DNA of 64,000 bases from Gelatoporia subvermispora B (GCA_000320605.2 KB445795.1:2162475-2226474), one strand, 5' to 3'. Shown: positions 43,276-57,120, counted from the first letter of the stretch. Numbers and translations: made by a program. The notes: generated by a model not told the origin, from the sequence alone.

Positions 43276-45632
43276 ATGCTCAACTTCTTCCTCCTCCCTC
43301 TGGCTTTGATCCCCGCGGTGTTCTGCGCCACCGCGGAACAGTGGAGAGGTCGTTCAATATACCAGTATGTCTGTCGCGATTCAGCTCGATTTACAGCGCC
43401 GACTTTCTCTGCAGAGTCATCGTAGACCGTTATGCCCTCCCTTCTGGCGCGAGCACTACATCTTGCGACCCTGGTGACCAAACCTGGTGCGGTGGTACCT
43501 GGAATACCATCCGTGAGAACCTCGATTACATCGAAAACGCTGGTTTCACTGCAAGTGAGCTTCCATTTTATATCCTATTTTGTCGCGTTCAATGGCATGA
43601 ATCCTCGTGTCTCGTCAAGTCTGGATCAGTCCAGTGTCGCAGAATTACGAAGGTCCTCGCACCGTATACGGAGACGCCTACCATGGCTACTGGATTGCAG
43701 ACGTCACCCAACTGAACGATCGTTTTGGCTCGGCTGATGATCTCAAAGCACTCTCGGATGAACTGCACCGGCGTGGAATGTGCGTCGCAATATAGATGTG
43801 CGCATATATGCAGTATTTTACCTCTTCCAGGTACCTCATGGTTGATGTTGTCGTCAACGATGTCATGGCTACCTCCACGACCCCGGATTTGTCGACATAC
43901 TACTTCAAGGACGAGGTCAGTACAAGTTACTCTTTGGGCGCATTCACCGCTTGCTGATCTTAACTGCGCAGTCGCAATACCACCCGTATTGCCCGATCGA
44001 CTGGAGTAATACCACCAGCGAAGAGGACTGCTGGCTGGGAGATACAAATGTGCCGCTTGCGGATCTCAACACCACGAACCCTTCGGTCGTTGAGGGATAC
44101 ACGTCGTGGATCACTCCGCTTGTCCAGCAGTTCAATATCGATGGCTTGCGTATCGATGGTGAGCTCTGCACATTTTAGTCCTGCCAGCGGATTATCAATA
44201 CTGACCGAAATTCTCCCGTAGCTGCGAAGTGCGTTGGCTTACGTTTCTGCGCCGTGACAGCTTCCTAAATTTCGACAAAATTGACCGTTGTAGGCATGTC
44301 GACAAGCCGTTCTGGCCTGTATTTTGTGGTGCAGCAGGTGTTTATTGCATTGGCGAAGTTTTCGATGACAATCCTGCGTGAGTACTGCATCATCAACCAA
44401 TAGATTCGGAATCTGATGTCCCGCAGCAACGTCGCCATTTACCAGGGTTCAGATGCGTTGGACGCGACGCTGAACTACCCGATGTACGGAGCCCTCGTCA
44501 ATGCGTTCGCGATTCCCGGACAGCAGAACATGAGTGCTTTGACGGATATGATCGCGCTGAACAAGCAGCTCTTCAAGGTAACCCGACAAAGCATTGTGTC
44601 ATCGAGATCGTCATGCTTATCTCGCTCGCTTAGGACACGGGTCTGCTGGGGAACTTCCTCGAAGATCAGGATGTGCCACGTTGGGGCAACCTGTCTGTGG
44701 ATGTGCAGAGTCTATATAACGCGATGATCTTTACATTCATGTCCGACGGGTGAGGATCGGACTCGGCAGGAGTCTTCGGACACATTCGCTAACTCGAGGC
44801 TGCAGCATTCCCATCGTCTATTACGGTCAAGAGCAGGGCTTCCACGGTGCCAGTGACCCGGTATGTGACTGCTCCATGAATCGAAGCCAGTCATAATATT
44901 CACGAAATTTACCACTTCAGTGGAACCGTGAGCCACTTTGGACCTCTGGCTATGCGAACTCCACTGCATACCAGCTCGTGACGACGCTTAACCAGGTATG
45001 CATTGTTCACATCCTCGCATCGAACAATCTGTAACCCTGCATTTAGTTCCGAAATTTCCTGGTGAATGGGACCTCCGGATGGCTCAACTCATCGATGGAA
45101 GTTCTCACGACAACGAATATTGGCATCGGCATCATGAAGGGTGACGTCGTTACAATCTTGACCAATATTGGCTCCCCGGTGCGCATATAAGACACTTCTC
45201 TTGGTTGCTTTGGGACAAACGCAACTCTTCCACAGCCCCAGAACAGCAGCGTCGCCGTGTACACGCCCTGGAGTCGCAACACGGCGCTCACAAAGTGAGT
45301 CGTGTCTTGGTCACCGTAGATGTCGTCATCGCTAATCATCTACATCTTGTAGTATTCTCACTTGCCAGCAGTGGCAGGTCGGCAGCAATGGCACGATTGA
45401 GATGCAATACACCAAGGGCGGCGAGCCCGCGATCTTCGCACCCAACACGCTTCTCCCTGGCTCCGGGCTATGCGGTTTCAGCAGCAGCGTCAACCTGAAG
45501 TCTGGCTCAGGATCCGCGCAGGGCGCCGCGGCGTCCTCCGCAATCACCGGACTCAAGAGACCGTCGACTCTCATGTCTGCATTTGTACTCTTGGTCTTGA
45601 TGTTGTTTGGTTTGTTTGGAACTGTAGCCTAA
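43276..45632 (+). CDS. GPI-anchored GH13 enzyme of AgtA type (alpha-glucanotransferase-like amylase)
   Basis: Family GH13_1 enzyme, by family knowledge acting on cell-wall alpha-1,4-glucan. Seen: a signal peptide (MLNFFLLPLALIPAVFC) and SIYQVIVDRYALP. Region I is MVDVVVNDVM, region II GLRIDAAKHV (nucleophile Asp), region III YCIGEVFDD (acid Glu), and region IV FLEDQDVPRW (third Asp). The C-terminal domain is followed by a Ser/Gly/Ala-rich stretch and a hydrophobic end, a likely GPI signal. Odd: the His of region I (normally VNH) is Asp, and the His before the region IV Asp (normally NHD) is Gln. In Aspergillus AgtA/AgtB the same two His are lost and the enzymes are transglycosylases rather than amylases. 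Region II is split by introns around a 7-nt exon, CTGCGAA at 44222-44228. ATG at 43276. Confidence 0.9.
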
Positions 45633-46082
45633 GTGGCAGTTACGTTATTTCTTCTGTATGTTTGGGACTCGAGCTCCCGGCGCCGGCAGGTACTTTATGT
45701 GTTAGTTGTTTCATTTGTGCCTTGGACTTCTTGGTGGTCCTTGTTTTTACATCGCTTTGTGGTCATGTACACTAATAGAGACCATGCACGTTTGCCGGTC
45801 ATCAGGTCGTGTGCGCTGCGTGTCTTATGCGTGTCTACAGCTGTCGGCAGAGGATCCGCCCATAGGGTCGCGCCACCGAAATTGAAGCGGAGCTTAAACA
45901 GACCCCGGGCGTGCGCGTGCGTAGGATGAGCCTCGGTGTGCTGACCGTCCAAGGCGGTTTAGGTGTGTCCACCACCTGGATCCTACCTTCCTTGCTTCCC
46001 TTCGTTCTCAAAAACGGCTACCGGTGCTGGGGGCGTCGGTCGACGCACGACCGAGGCTTCGACCCGAGCTCGGACTCCTGCT
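45633..46082. other. Intergenic before NOT1
   Basis: 450 bp. 3' UTR of the GH13 gene and the NOT1 promoter. No further gene seen. Confidence 0.4.
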
Positions 46083-49000
46083 ATGGAATCCCCTACCAAT
46101 CCCAACATTCATACCATTGTGAAGGCGCAAATTGTCTTCCTGCTGTCTACCCTCACGGAGGAGAACTTCGAGAGGAATCAGCTAGAGATACGCTCGGTAC
46201 GCCGTGTTTTTCTTTGCGTTACAGGGGAATGTCGCGAAACTGACATTTGGCGGGCTCCTCCCTCGCGTTTGCCTTTGCTCTAGTTGTCTGAGCAACATGG
46301 CGTCGACACATACCTACACTTCATCCGACGGCTCATCGTGCACTCCCAGAGCCGCCTCACCTCCGCCACTCCCACACCCGTATACGACGCATCGACGGTC
46401 CTGACGTTCCGCCTGCTGGTGCAGGAGACGCAGCGCCTCGCGCGCGACCCCTACCTCGCCGACCGCTTCCGCGATGGCATCGATAAGGGCGAAGGGGACG
46501 TCTTCCGGCACTTTGACCTCGTGCGCTTTGCAGATCGCGTGGGGCTCCGGCCGCTCGAGCGCCTCGTCCTCGCGTCGTCCATCGTCGCCGCGCCCACGCG
46601 CCGCGAGTTGCAGGCGCAAGCGGCGTCCATTATCCGCACGGACTTTGAGAGCGCGGCCCTCGCGCTGTGCCAGAACCCCTCGTTCGACCACGCCGATTTG
46701 ACGCCCAATCAGGTCGCGAAGCTGCTCGCGAACCTTCTCTCTGAGCCCCCCGCGGACGCGCCCGTGCTCGACCAGACGCAGCGCCAGGCGTTCATCCTCT
46801 CTGCACACACGAAGTACGGCTCCGAGATCATCGTGCCCATCCTCCTGCGTGTGCTCCCGAACCTGAGGTACGCGTGTTCGTCTTGTGACTCGGTATATGC
46901 ATCCTCAAAATTTCCCATCAGCCTCCCGCCTGGTACGACGCCCATCCAGGCACTTGTGCAGCTCGGCGCGGACATTACCACCGAGCCTGATGTTGTCCGC
47001 GCGCTTTTGTCCCGCTTTGACATCTCGACGGCGAACCCGCCGCAAGATGACGAGGTGGTAGATATGATCGCGACGCTGGCGCGTCTGGCCTCAGAGGGAG
47101 CTGCGTTGTGTAATGCCGGGGCGCTTGTCAGAGCGCTGAGCAGCCTCGTAAGCATCTCCTGTGTATCGCGCGATTTGCACCCGCTGATTGCGCCGCAGAA
47201 CCCCAAGCTGAACTGGGCGAATGTGATCAACTCGTTCGACCGGCCAGACCGCCAGGGAGTTGACACCGCCACGCTCAAGTTACTGATTGCCATCTTGACC
47301 AACAGCCCTCGCGACGCGGAGCCTCATGCGGTGACTGGGTTCTGGCAGACGTGGTCGAACCTGCTGTACCAGTTACGCCTGCTTGATGCGCTGCTTTCGC
47401 TGCCCGGCGATACGTTCAACTTTGTCTCGCTCCCTGGCAGACGGATTGTCACAGTCGATGATGTCGCTGCGTCGAGCCCGACCATCAAATCGTTGGCAGC
47501 GAACGTACAGGGGCAGACCTGGAACTCGATGGACCTGTTTGAAGTCCTCATCCGGGCCGCTGACTCTGACTCGCCGGAGGTCAGGAGTTTCGTCTGCGAG
47601 ATGTTGGACAAAGCCGTCAAAATCAGCGCTGAGCTTGTCCACGTCGGTCTCATCCAAGTGGCGGTAGGTTCCTTGTTTAGAAATAGGTCACAGCCGAACT
47701 GATGGCTTGCAGCAAACGCCCTGGAACGAAATCCGCCTCGAATACGCGCAGAAGCTGCTTGCGATGTTCCTGGCGGGCCACCCGAACCACCAACTTGTGT
47801 TCATGCGCATTTGGCAGATTGAGCCGACATACCTCACGACTGCGTTCCGTGACTTTTACGATGAGAGTCCGCTGAACATCACGCGCATACTTGATGTTGC
47901 GCAAGACCTCAAGGTAAGCCTGCCATCTCATTTGAAGAGACACGAATGCTGAAGGCTGGTTCAGATTTTGGACGCATTGCTCGACGTTCGGCCGTTCACA
48001 TTTGCCCTCGATGTAGCCGCACTGGCTTCGCGTCGGGAGTATTTGAACCTGGACAAGTGGCTCGCCGACAATGTTACTGCCCATGGCGCAGATTTCTTGC
48101 ACGCCGTTATTACGTTCCTAGATCAGAAGATGGAAAGTGAGAAAGCTACCAGGGTTTCTGATCCCGCTGTGGAACATCGTACCATGCCCCTAAATCCCCA
48201 AACAATCACCATCTTCCTTCGAATCCTCCGCAACAGCTCCAACATCATGCATGAGAGCGATATTGACTATTGCCTCGAAATTAGGAATGCCTGCCTGCAA
48301 ATTCATCCGCGCCTGATGAACCTGGCGCCCAGCTCTGATGCTGAGCCAGGCTTCACGGTCGTCAGCTACTCCGCTGACATCGAAGCTGAAGTCGATGCCA
48401 TCTACAAGCAGATGTACGACGAGAACATCATGATTGACGACGTTATTACACTCCTCCAACGCCACAAAGTTTCCACGAATCCCCGCGACCACGAGATCTT
48501 CTCGTGCATGCTGCACTTCTTGTTCGACGAGTACAAATTCTTCCAGTCCTTCTATCCGCCGCGCGAACTGGGCATGACCGGCTATTTGTTCGGTTCGTTG
48601 ATCCAGCATCAACTGATCGACTATATCCCCCTCGGTATTGCCGTTCGCTATGTTCTTGACGCCCTCAACTGTCCCCCGGAGACGAACCTCTTCAAGTTCG
48701 GTATCACCGCACTCCAGCGCTTTGAGTCTCGCCTGCACGAGTGGAAGCCGCTCTGTGAGGCTCTACTGAAGATCCCGCACCTGCTTGAAGCACGTCCTGA
48801 CTTGATTACCTCCATTCAGCGCGCGTTGTCGAGCGCGGGAGACGGAGCTCACGACGGCGAAATCCACGACTTCTCTCCTGCCCCCGTTGTAGACCCCGCT
48901 CCGACTCCTGTCTTCACTGCTATCCAACCTGACCGCATGGATGGAGAACCCGAGGCTCCCCCTGAGGAGATCTCCGACAAGATTCTGTTCATTGTCAACA

Positions 49001-52000
49001 ACCTCGCCCCATCCAACTTTGAGGCGAAGTTGACTGAGATCCGGGAGTATTTCAAGGAGCAGTACTCTTGGTGGTTCGCACAATACCTGGTGGACCAGCG
49101 CATCAGTACCGAGCCGAACAACCACCAGTTGTACTTACGCCTACTCGACTCGCTGGAAGTCAAGTCTCTGCCCTACCTCGTTCTGCACGAGACGCTTGTC
49201 AAGTCAGCTGCATTACTCAACTCGGAGAAGACCATGCTCATGAGCTCGGAGCGTGCCCTCCTGAAGAACGTCGGCACTTGGCTTGGGGCTATTTCGCTCG
49301 CTCGTGACCGACCCATCAGGCACAGGAACCTATCCTTCAAGGATCTGCTTGTTGAGGGTTATGACAATGGTAGGGTGGTGGTGGTCATCCCGTTCGTCTG
49401 CAAGACCTTGGAGCCATGTTCCAAGTCCAAGGTGTTCAAGCCGCCGAACCCTTGGTTGATGGCTGTTGTCAGCTTGCTCGCGGAGTTGTACCACTTCGGC
49501 GATCTCAAGTTGAACTTGAAGTTCGAGATCGAGATGTTGTGCAAGGCGCTCGACATAGATCTCGATACAGTTCAGGTTCCGGCGATCTTGCGCAACCGCC
49601 CGCTGACGGATAATATTACCGGACTTCCGATGCCGGAATATGTTGGAGATATGGATTCGCTGCCCATGGGTAGCTATGATCCCAATGCACAGCCGCAAGC
49701 AGAGACGCAGATGCTGGCCCTGCCGCCTGCCAGCCCCTCCGATACGCAGCGTGTTCTTGGTGCACATATCGAGAACATCTTGGCGAGTGTCATTCCTTTG
49801 GTGACCATAAGCCCTCAACTTGCCCCCCTCAACACTACTCCGGCCTTCAAGCGCGCGGTGCAGATGGCCCTCGATCGCGCCGTCCGCGAGGTATGGATGC
49901 TGATTGTAGTGTATGGATTCTGTTACTGAAATCGACCAACGCAGATAATCCTTCCTGTTGTCGAGCGTTCCGTGACCATTGCGGGGATCTCGACCAGGGA
50001 ACTCGTCGCTAAAGACTTTGTCACTGAGCCCAATGAGGAGAAGCTCCGCAAGGCTGGTCACCTGATGGCTCAAAAGTTGGCCGGAAGCCTCGCATTGGTA
50101 ACCTGTAAGGAGCCACTCAGAAGCAACTTGGGTGGTCACATTCGCCACTTCTTAGCGGAAGTCGGGTTCAATGAGGTATTTTTCACTGACAATGCATCCG
50201 GAAGCAAAGTGTTAAAACTCTCTCTCAGGCGATGGTCAGCGACTTCCTCATCAACATCGTTGTTGGGGACAACATCGATTTGGCCTGCCAAGCGATCGAG
50301 AAGGCTGCCATGGATCGCGCCGTCATCGAAGTGGATGAGGGCTTTGCGACTGCCTATGAAGTGCGCCGGAGGTACCGCGAGGTCAGTAACTTTGTCAGAC
50401 TTACCGTTCACCTCAGTCTGACTCTGCCACAGCAACGACCTGGACAGCCTTTCTGGGACCCGTCTACACCGCAATCCGCCATCATCGGGACGCTGCCAGA
50501 GCCTCTACGCATTAAACCAGGCGGTATCCAGTCTATCCAGGCGGCAGTCTACGAGGACTTCAGTAAGCGGAAGCCCTGTTTGGACAATCGACGCTCTAGT
50601 AATACTTCCTTAGGCATGGATCCCAAGCGTCGAGCTGTCGCGAGCCGTCCTGGCTCCACGGTCTCGTACACGCGCAATGACGCCTCTGCGCTCTATACCC
50701 CTCCGCCTGGTCCTGAGCAGATTGGGCAAATCATCTTGCGTCACCAAGAAGCTATGGACCGATTCAATGTAAGATTATTCATCACATCTAAGTATACTGA
50801 GCTAACAGGATTCTCCAGGCCGTCACCAAGGACCTGGATGCAATGGTGCAGCAGCTTCCCGTTCCGTCGTTGGCGGCGCTTCCCCCTGTTCATGACATTC
50901 GTCACCTCGTCCGCGAGATTCTATTCATTGCCGCAGACTCTGTGGATCGTCAACGCACGCCTCTCCTCATTTCTCAAAAGATCGTGCAACTTCTTTACAA
51001 GACACCGACACAGCTTGGTCGCGAGATCTACGTCGCCATACTGGAACAGCTTTGCCAGACATTCGAGGATGTTGCGAAGGAAGCAATCTCGTGGCTGATC
51101 TACGCAGAGGATGAGGTATGTTTGGTGGTGAAGTTCTTTGAACACTTTACTAAAACCTTTTCACAGCGCAAGTTGAATGTTCCGGTAACGGTCACGCTAC
51201 TTCGCAGTGGTCTTGTGACTGTCAACCAGGAGGATCAACAGCTCTACAAGCTCCTTGCTGCCGATTCCCGATTGAACCTGCAGAACTTCGCTGCGGACCT
51301 GATTCGAGAATGCCTGACAAGCGATCCTCCTGTCGCTATGCAAACTCAATTTGCCTATACAGTTGACATACTGAGTCAGTTGGCTCAAGCTGGCAAGGCA
51401 AATGAGACGTAAGTGATCACGTTACATGGCACATTAGCCCTACTCATGAATTATTAGTGTTCTGCGCTTACTTGAGGACCTGCGCGGTGTCCGGCGACCG
51501 GCAGTTCAAGCTATTCCAGAGCCTCCGGTTGTCCGTCAACCGTCTGTCAAGCCTGAGACCGAACAACTCAGGGAGAAGCTCTTCATATGGTTCCAGCAAT
51601 GGGTCACCATTTATCAGCGTTCACCTGCTCCGGAGAAGGCGTTCGTGCCTTTTATCACCCAGCTCACGAAGCAAGGCATTTTGAAGGCGGAGGACACGTC
51701 CTCTTTCTTCTTCCGTGTCTGCGCCGAGTCAAGCGTTACCAGCTACGTCAAGTGCGTCAACGCTGGAGAGTACGGTTATGCGTTCCAGGCATTAGATGCC
51801 ATGTCTCGCCTGATTGTCTACATTATCAAGTATCATGGTGATGCATCCGGCGTGAACAACGACCAAGCAAAGACCCACTACTTGACGAAGATCTTGACGA
51901 TTATTGTTCTGGTATTGGCCAATATGCACGAGGAGCAAGGTCCGATGTTCCAGCAAAAGCCATTCTTCCGCTTCTTCTCTAGCTTGCTCAATGACTTGCA

Positions 52001-53297
52001 CGCGATCTCTGCAAATCTTGGGACAGCCTACTTCCAGCTGCTGGTCGCCATAGGGTATGTACATAATCATGTAGGATAATGACTCGAACTCACGCCATTA
52101 CAGGGATACGTTCAGCTCGCTTCAGCCCACGTACTACCCTGGCTTTGCATTCTCGTGGATGACTTTGATCTCTCACCGTCTCTTCATGCCCAAGCTACTC
52201 CTTTCGGAGAACAGAGAGGTGAGTTTCAGTGGCGCTGTATGTAACATTCGCAAGTTGACCCCAGTTACAGGGTTGGGCTGCCTTCTACAAGCTTCTGCTC
52301 GCCTTATTCAAGTTCTTAACCCCCTTCCTCAAGAGCGCAGAATTCGAGCCTGCATCCAGGGACCTCTATCGTGGTTCTCTCAGACTTCTACTTGTTCTGT
52401 TGCATGATTTCCCCGATTTCCTGAGTGAATACTACTTCAGCCTTTGCGACATTATACCCCCCCAATGCATCCAGCTGCGTAACATCATCCTCAGCGCTTT
52501 CCCTCCCGAGGTTAGCCTTCCCGACCCTCATCTCCGCATCGCCGACTTCGAGTCGATGCCGGAGATGGGACCGATCCCTCCCATCCTTTCCGACTTTACT
52601 TCTAGCCTGAAGACCGGTGATATGAGGCTCTACCTGGATCAGTACCTGCTGAACAGAGGATCTCCTTCCTTCCTCGCCTCCCTCAAGGATCGACTTAGAG
52701 TTCAGGGCATGCCGGAGGGTTCGGCAGAGATGTACAATCTGTCGCTGATGAACTCTTTGGTGATGTACATTGGTGTCTCCTCGGTAGCCCAAGCCAAAGC
52801 CCGGAGTGGGAGCGCTCTATTTGTCGCCAGCGACCCTGGTGTCGTTGCTCTCCAGTACCTTGCGACGAACCTGGATGTGGAAGGTATGCTTACTTTTCGT
52901 GTCTTAGGTCTGTCCCTCATTACTGACACGTTTCCATCTAGGCCAACACCATCTGCTCAGCTCAATGGTTGTACACCTACGCTACCCCAACGCACACACG
53001 CACTGGTTCAGTTCGCTCATGCTCCACCTGTTCCAAGAAGTCGAGAGCGATCAATTCCGAGAGGTGATGACCAGAGTTTTACTGGAGCGATTCCTGGTGC
53101 ATCGCCCTCACCCGTGGGGTGCTCTGGTCACCTTCATTGAGTTGCTCCGTAACCCCAAGTACGACTTCTGGAACCAGGAGTTTATCCGCGTCGCGCCCGA
53201 AGTCACCCTCCTTCTTGAAACCGTATGTTATATGATACCTAGCGATCTAACATGTATTGACTTCTCCCAGGTTGCACGGTCCATCTTCCAACAATAG
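46083..53297 (+). CDS. NOT1: CCR4-NOT complex scaffold subunit NOT1
   Basis: Giant helical scaffold that gathers the deadenylases Caf1/Ccr4, Caf40 and Not2/3/5 for mRNA decay and translational control. Exon 1 (ATG 46083) carries IVKAQIVFLLSTLTEENFER and joins to LSEQHGVDTYLHFIRRLIVH. Long exons follow with HEAT-type helices (46284-47660, 47968-49890). The MIF4G-like Caf1-binding part has EISDKILFIVNNLAPSNFEA, EIREYFKEQYSWWFAQYLVD, and FKDLLVEGYDNGRVVVVIPF with VCKTLEPCSKSKVFKPPNPW. The Caf40-binding region has VERSVTIAGISTRELVAKDF and ALVTCKEPLRSNL. The C-terminal NOT1 domain has HDFPDFLSEYYFSLCDIIPP and HPWGALVTFIELLRNPKYDF, and ends VARSIFQQ after the last intron. Stop at 53295-53297. About 15 introns. 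Size (over 2,000 residues) and order match NOT1. Confidence 0.95.
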
Positions 53298-53631
53298 ATC
53301 GCCTGTTGCTATCGCCGCTATCTGTGATATATCCTCCTCCGTCGTCTATTTGGGTTCTGTTCTCTCATCGCACCACTGTATTGTAACAAGATCACTTCTC
53401 TGCATCCCACTGTCACAAAAGGCATTCGTGATGACTCGAACTTTGCTTACGGTCGGGCTTTGCGGAACCACGCTCCTATTGCCTACTATAAATGTGTTCT
53501 GTATATTGAGTAGTAATGTATCACACACATACCTGCCATAATCCTAGAATGAGGACATTGCTTCGTTCCAGCTCCAACCTGCCCCCCATACACTGCCGGG
53601 CCATGAGCAGCTGTAACTGTAAGAGAATAAA
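53298..53631. other. Intergenic, convergent ends of NOT1 and the S9 hydrolase
   Basis: 334 bp, nothing recognised besides short chance frames. Confidence 0.4.
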
Positions 53632-56600
53632 CTAGGCGTACCCTGCACCAGTTACCCCGGCTGCTCCCACGGTATCCGTAACGCCTAGTATGACCCAGTC
53701 GGGGACCGCGACACCAGTACGGATAGGGAACAGCCTCAAGGCTCTCTCGAGCTCAGCTTTTCCTGGGGCAAACATGAGGAGCACCTGGCCCGTCGCCTCC
53801 GATGGATGGGGATGACTGAAAAGTGCAGCAACGCCTTTTTCATCAATTCGGCGCCCATTCAGACGTAAAGCTTGGTCGTTCATGACAAACGGCGTCCTCT
53901 GGTCGCTCAATAAAGTGCGGAAGAATTTGCCCTTGCCATCATCCAATACAACGATGTTGCCTGAATTGAACCAGCCGCCTCGAGATTCTTGCATTGCTTC
54001 CGTGTCTTCGATAATCTCCGCGTCCAATTTATGGTAGACATTGAGGTTGTGCGCAACGCGCAACGCGGCCGACAGGAAGAGCGACTGGGACTTGTCCGGT
54101 ATCACAATGACCAGCGGACCGGAAGACGTTAGTACACTGGACATTCGTCCCGGTACCACTGCTTCAGCTGTACTTGTGGTGTCCGACTACAAAACCTGTG
54201 TCAGTCTTCGATAAAATACAAGGATCGCATTCCACTCGCCGACAATTTTCCATCTTGACGCGAGAAGATCATCATTCCAGCTTCTGCACGCACGGGGAGC
54301 ATGATGGTCTCCCCATCGATTGTAGCTTCAAGAGACGTGGTCGTAGGAAGGAGAGGCATCGAGAAGGTGTGCACATTCTTCGAGCGGACCTCAATGGTAC
54401 CACCTTCGATTCTAACGTGAATTCTTGCCAATCTGAATAGATGAGGTGAGTACATCATTCATCAACTTAGCCTGAAGTTGCCCTGTAACCCTTACCTGCC
54501 TGGCACAGTCAAGCTATGAATTCGCCATCCATGAAGCGATCCACTTTCAGAAGGTATGGACACAGTCAGAGTGAAACTACGCTCTTCGAGACCATCAATC
54601 TGTGCGATATCCCGAGAGCCACGCTCAAGGTGGGTACGCAGGAACTCTTCGACTTGGTCGTTCCTGAATACGGTGGGATACCAGTGCGGCTCTCCTGGGT
54701 CCTCTTTATACCTGAAGTCATGGGTCGTAAGCGAAGAAAGTTCAAAGCATTCCAAACGCACGTTATGTTCGCTCTCGCATTCCAGGTGCGGATCACGCTC
54801 ACGGCCTCGCGCGTGTGCCAAACAGGGACGTTGTCGTCGTCACCTCTGCGAAAGATGAGCATCAGAATATGATTGTGGGAATAAACTGCTCACCCGTGTA
54901 TAGCTAGAACCGGCGTGTCCGCCACGTTGGAGAGGAATAGATCATTGTCATCAGGTGTCAAAGATGACTCGAGGATTGCACGCAGCGCTGGGTCGATGTA
55001 ATGAGCAGACCTACATGATAAAAGTCAACATTCAGACTCATCAATGAATAACATCGTGAATGTAGAATCCACTGGCCTTGACTGGATCAGCGGAATGTAC
55101 GCCTGAGATTTGATGTAGCCTGCTGCAGGTATGGCTATACACAGCAGAGTCAAAACTTCGTTCAATTGTAAGCGCATATATGCACTGACCTGCGATCATT
55201 CTATCGGGGTGTCGAGACGCAAGGTACCACGCCCCTTGTCCACCATTTGAATGGCCCACGACCAATACCCGAGTGTTTCCTGCAATTGCCCAAGGTTTCC
55301 AGTGCTTTTGGGTCCTGAGAATGCTCCACAAGGCGTCTACACTACCCCAGGCATCTTGTGCACTAGGTCCGTGCCAGTCCAGTCCCTTCGACACTTAGTC
55401 AGCAGATCTGCAGCGACAATATACGAAAGCGATTTACCCATGGTGTGCGCCCTGTGGGGGCGATAGTCCAGCTTCGCTCCTGACGCGGTACTGCTTGGAT
55501 CCAGAATGGCAATTCAAAAATATCCACACCTGCGCCATCTACAACGTATGTCAATGCACCATACTTAAGCTACGTTCCAATATTCGGACTGACGGAGAGC
55601 TAGTATTGGAGGGCGAGGATCTCCATCGTTGGGCTTCTCAGGAGGCGTCACGAGGAAGGCCGTTGGCATCGATGATGCAAAGAAGTATGATGCCTTGATA
55701 CCAGCCGGCGGGGATATCGACGCAGACCACTGAGGATGGTGCTTGACCGGAATTGAGATAGCGATGACTTCGGTATGAGTCCCAGAGACCAAATGCAGCC
55801 GGAAGCGAAGCTCTGACCCCGTGAACGGCGCAGTTTGTATGAGGCGAACTGGAATTATTCGCGTTTGAGAGGGTGCAATTCGTGTCTCCCGGACAAGCAC
55901 CGGCGCGAGACCCTTGTTCTGTCACGATTTATGGAAGCAATTCGACTGAAAGGATTTACGAAGTCTTACGTGCGTGTCCTCAGCCTTTATGTCTTTTGCT
56001 GTCCACCATCCCGAGGTACTTCGTATACCAATGCCGATAGCATCTCCGAAGGCCCAGCCGTCCACAAAATCGCACGAGACGTCATGTGAGGGTTCGCGAG
56101 CCGCGAAGTCTCCCGGAAGTAAAGGATCAAGGAATGTTGAAATGGCAATGGACAGCGTCGGAGTTTCGTTACCATCTCGAGGTGCTCCGAACAAGCGAAT
56201 CTACTCAAATTCATAGCGGCACTGTCATGTATAGCGGAAATACCGCTGGGGTCCAACGCACCTCGTAATCCCCACTAACGTATAAGTCATATGTTGTGGG
56301 TCGGTCATTTGCAGGTAGCGTGGGTAATGTGATGGTCGCCGCTGGAGAGCGACTCGTAGCATATATGTTACCCGCATGCCATTCTGGCACGAAGTCACTA
56401 CTGCCGTCAGACTGCGATGGCACCAATGTGAAGAAGGATCCTTGTAGGAGCAAAACACGAATGGTCTCCGGCACTTTCGGTGATATAGCCGATGGTGGGT
56501 GCAAGGTGAGCTTCGTGCGCATAACCGTGTGATGCTGCAGAGCTGCCCATCCTTCGGTTTCGCGCAGAGATGCCCAACTGCCCGACAGATGAACTCAGCC

Positions 56601-57120
56601 TCATATTGAGAGCACCCGTACTTTCGAGTGAGAAGACGGACCGTATATGCGGGAATGATACCGCTAGGGTACCGGTCTCGTCCGAGCGTGCGGTGGACCA
56701 TCCAACAGTCCCGTCATCCGCATAGGATGATGGATATCGCGCTTCAAGGTCGACCGGCTCCGACACTAGACGAGGAAGCCTCGTTCAATTACGCATAGTT
56801 TCGGAATAGCAGTGGATTGTACTATTCACAATTGAGTGGGAACGAGGGAGACAAGTAGTGTTGTTCCCTGGCTTGTATCGGAAATGGACCAAGGACCTAG
56901 TATGGATCCATTGTTGAAGCAGTATCTCGAGTCAAGCGCAAGACAAGTAGCAGGTCGAAGCTGTACATACATCCCAGTCCCGGGACACAGAGACGCGCCA
57001 CTCTTCCTTTCCTTTCGCCACCGACGCGTCGAACACGGCTTGCACGTCTGCAGCCTCAGCCATGGTACTGCTCCTTGTCGCCAGAATGGAGATGACTAGC
57101 AGAAATATCGACCAAGCCAT
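53632..57120 (-). CDS. Secreted prolyl-oligopeptidase-like serine hydrolase (S9 / alpha-beta hydrolase)
   Basis: Predicted extracellular serine peptidase or esterase. Seen: ATG 57120 followed by a signal peptide (MAWSIFLLVISILATRSSTM). An N-terminal beta-rich region follows, with DLEARYPSSYADDGTVGWST, YDLYVSGDYE and FGAPRDGNETPTLSI. The alpha/beta hydrolase core has GLDWHGPSAQDAWGSVDALW, the nucleophile elbow VLVVGHSNGGQGAWYLASRH (catalytic Ser in GHSNGG), GDDDNVPVWHTRE (acid residue), and GEPHWYPTVF (likely His). A C-terminal extension has LVIVIPDKSQSLFLSAALRV and VPDWVILGVTDTVGAAGVTG, and stops at 53634-53632. Many introns of about 50-60 bp are needed; several N-terminal borders are uncertain. 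An upstream in-frame ATG (57201) would hide the signal peptide. The substrate cannot be told. Confidence 0.82.

Noticed and set aside
48190..50148. Long minus-strand frames under NOT1 (182, 120 and 272 codons)
   Set aside because: They mirror conserved NOT1 exons and have no features of their own.
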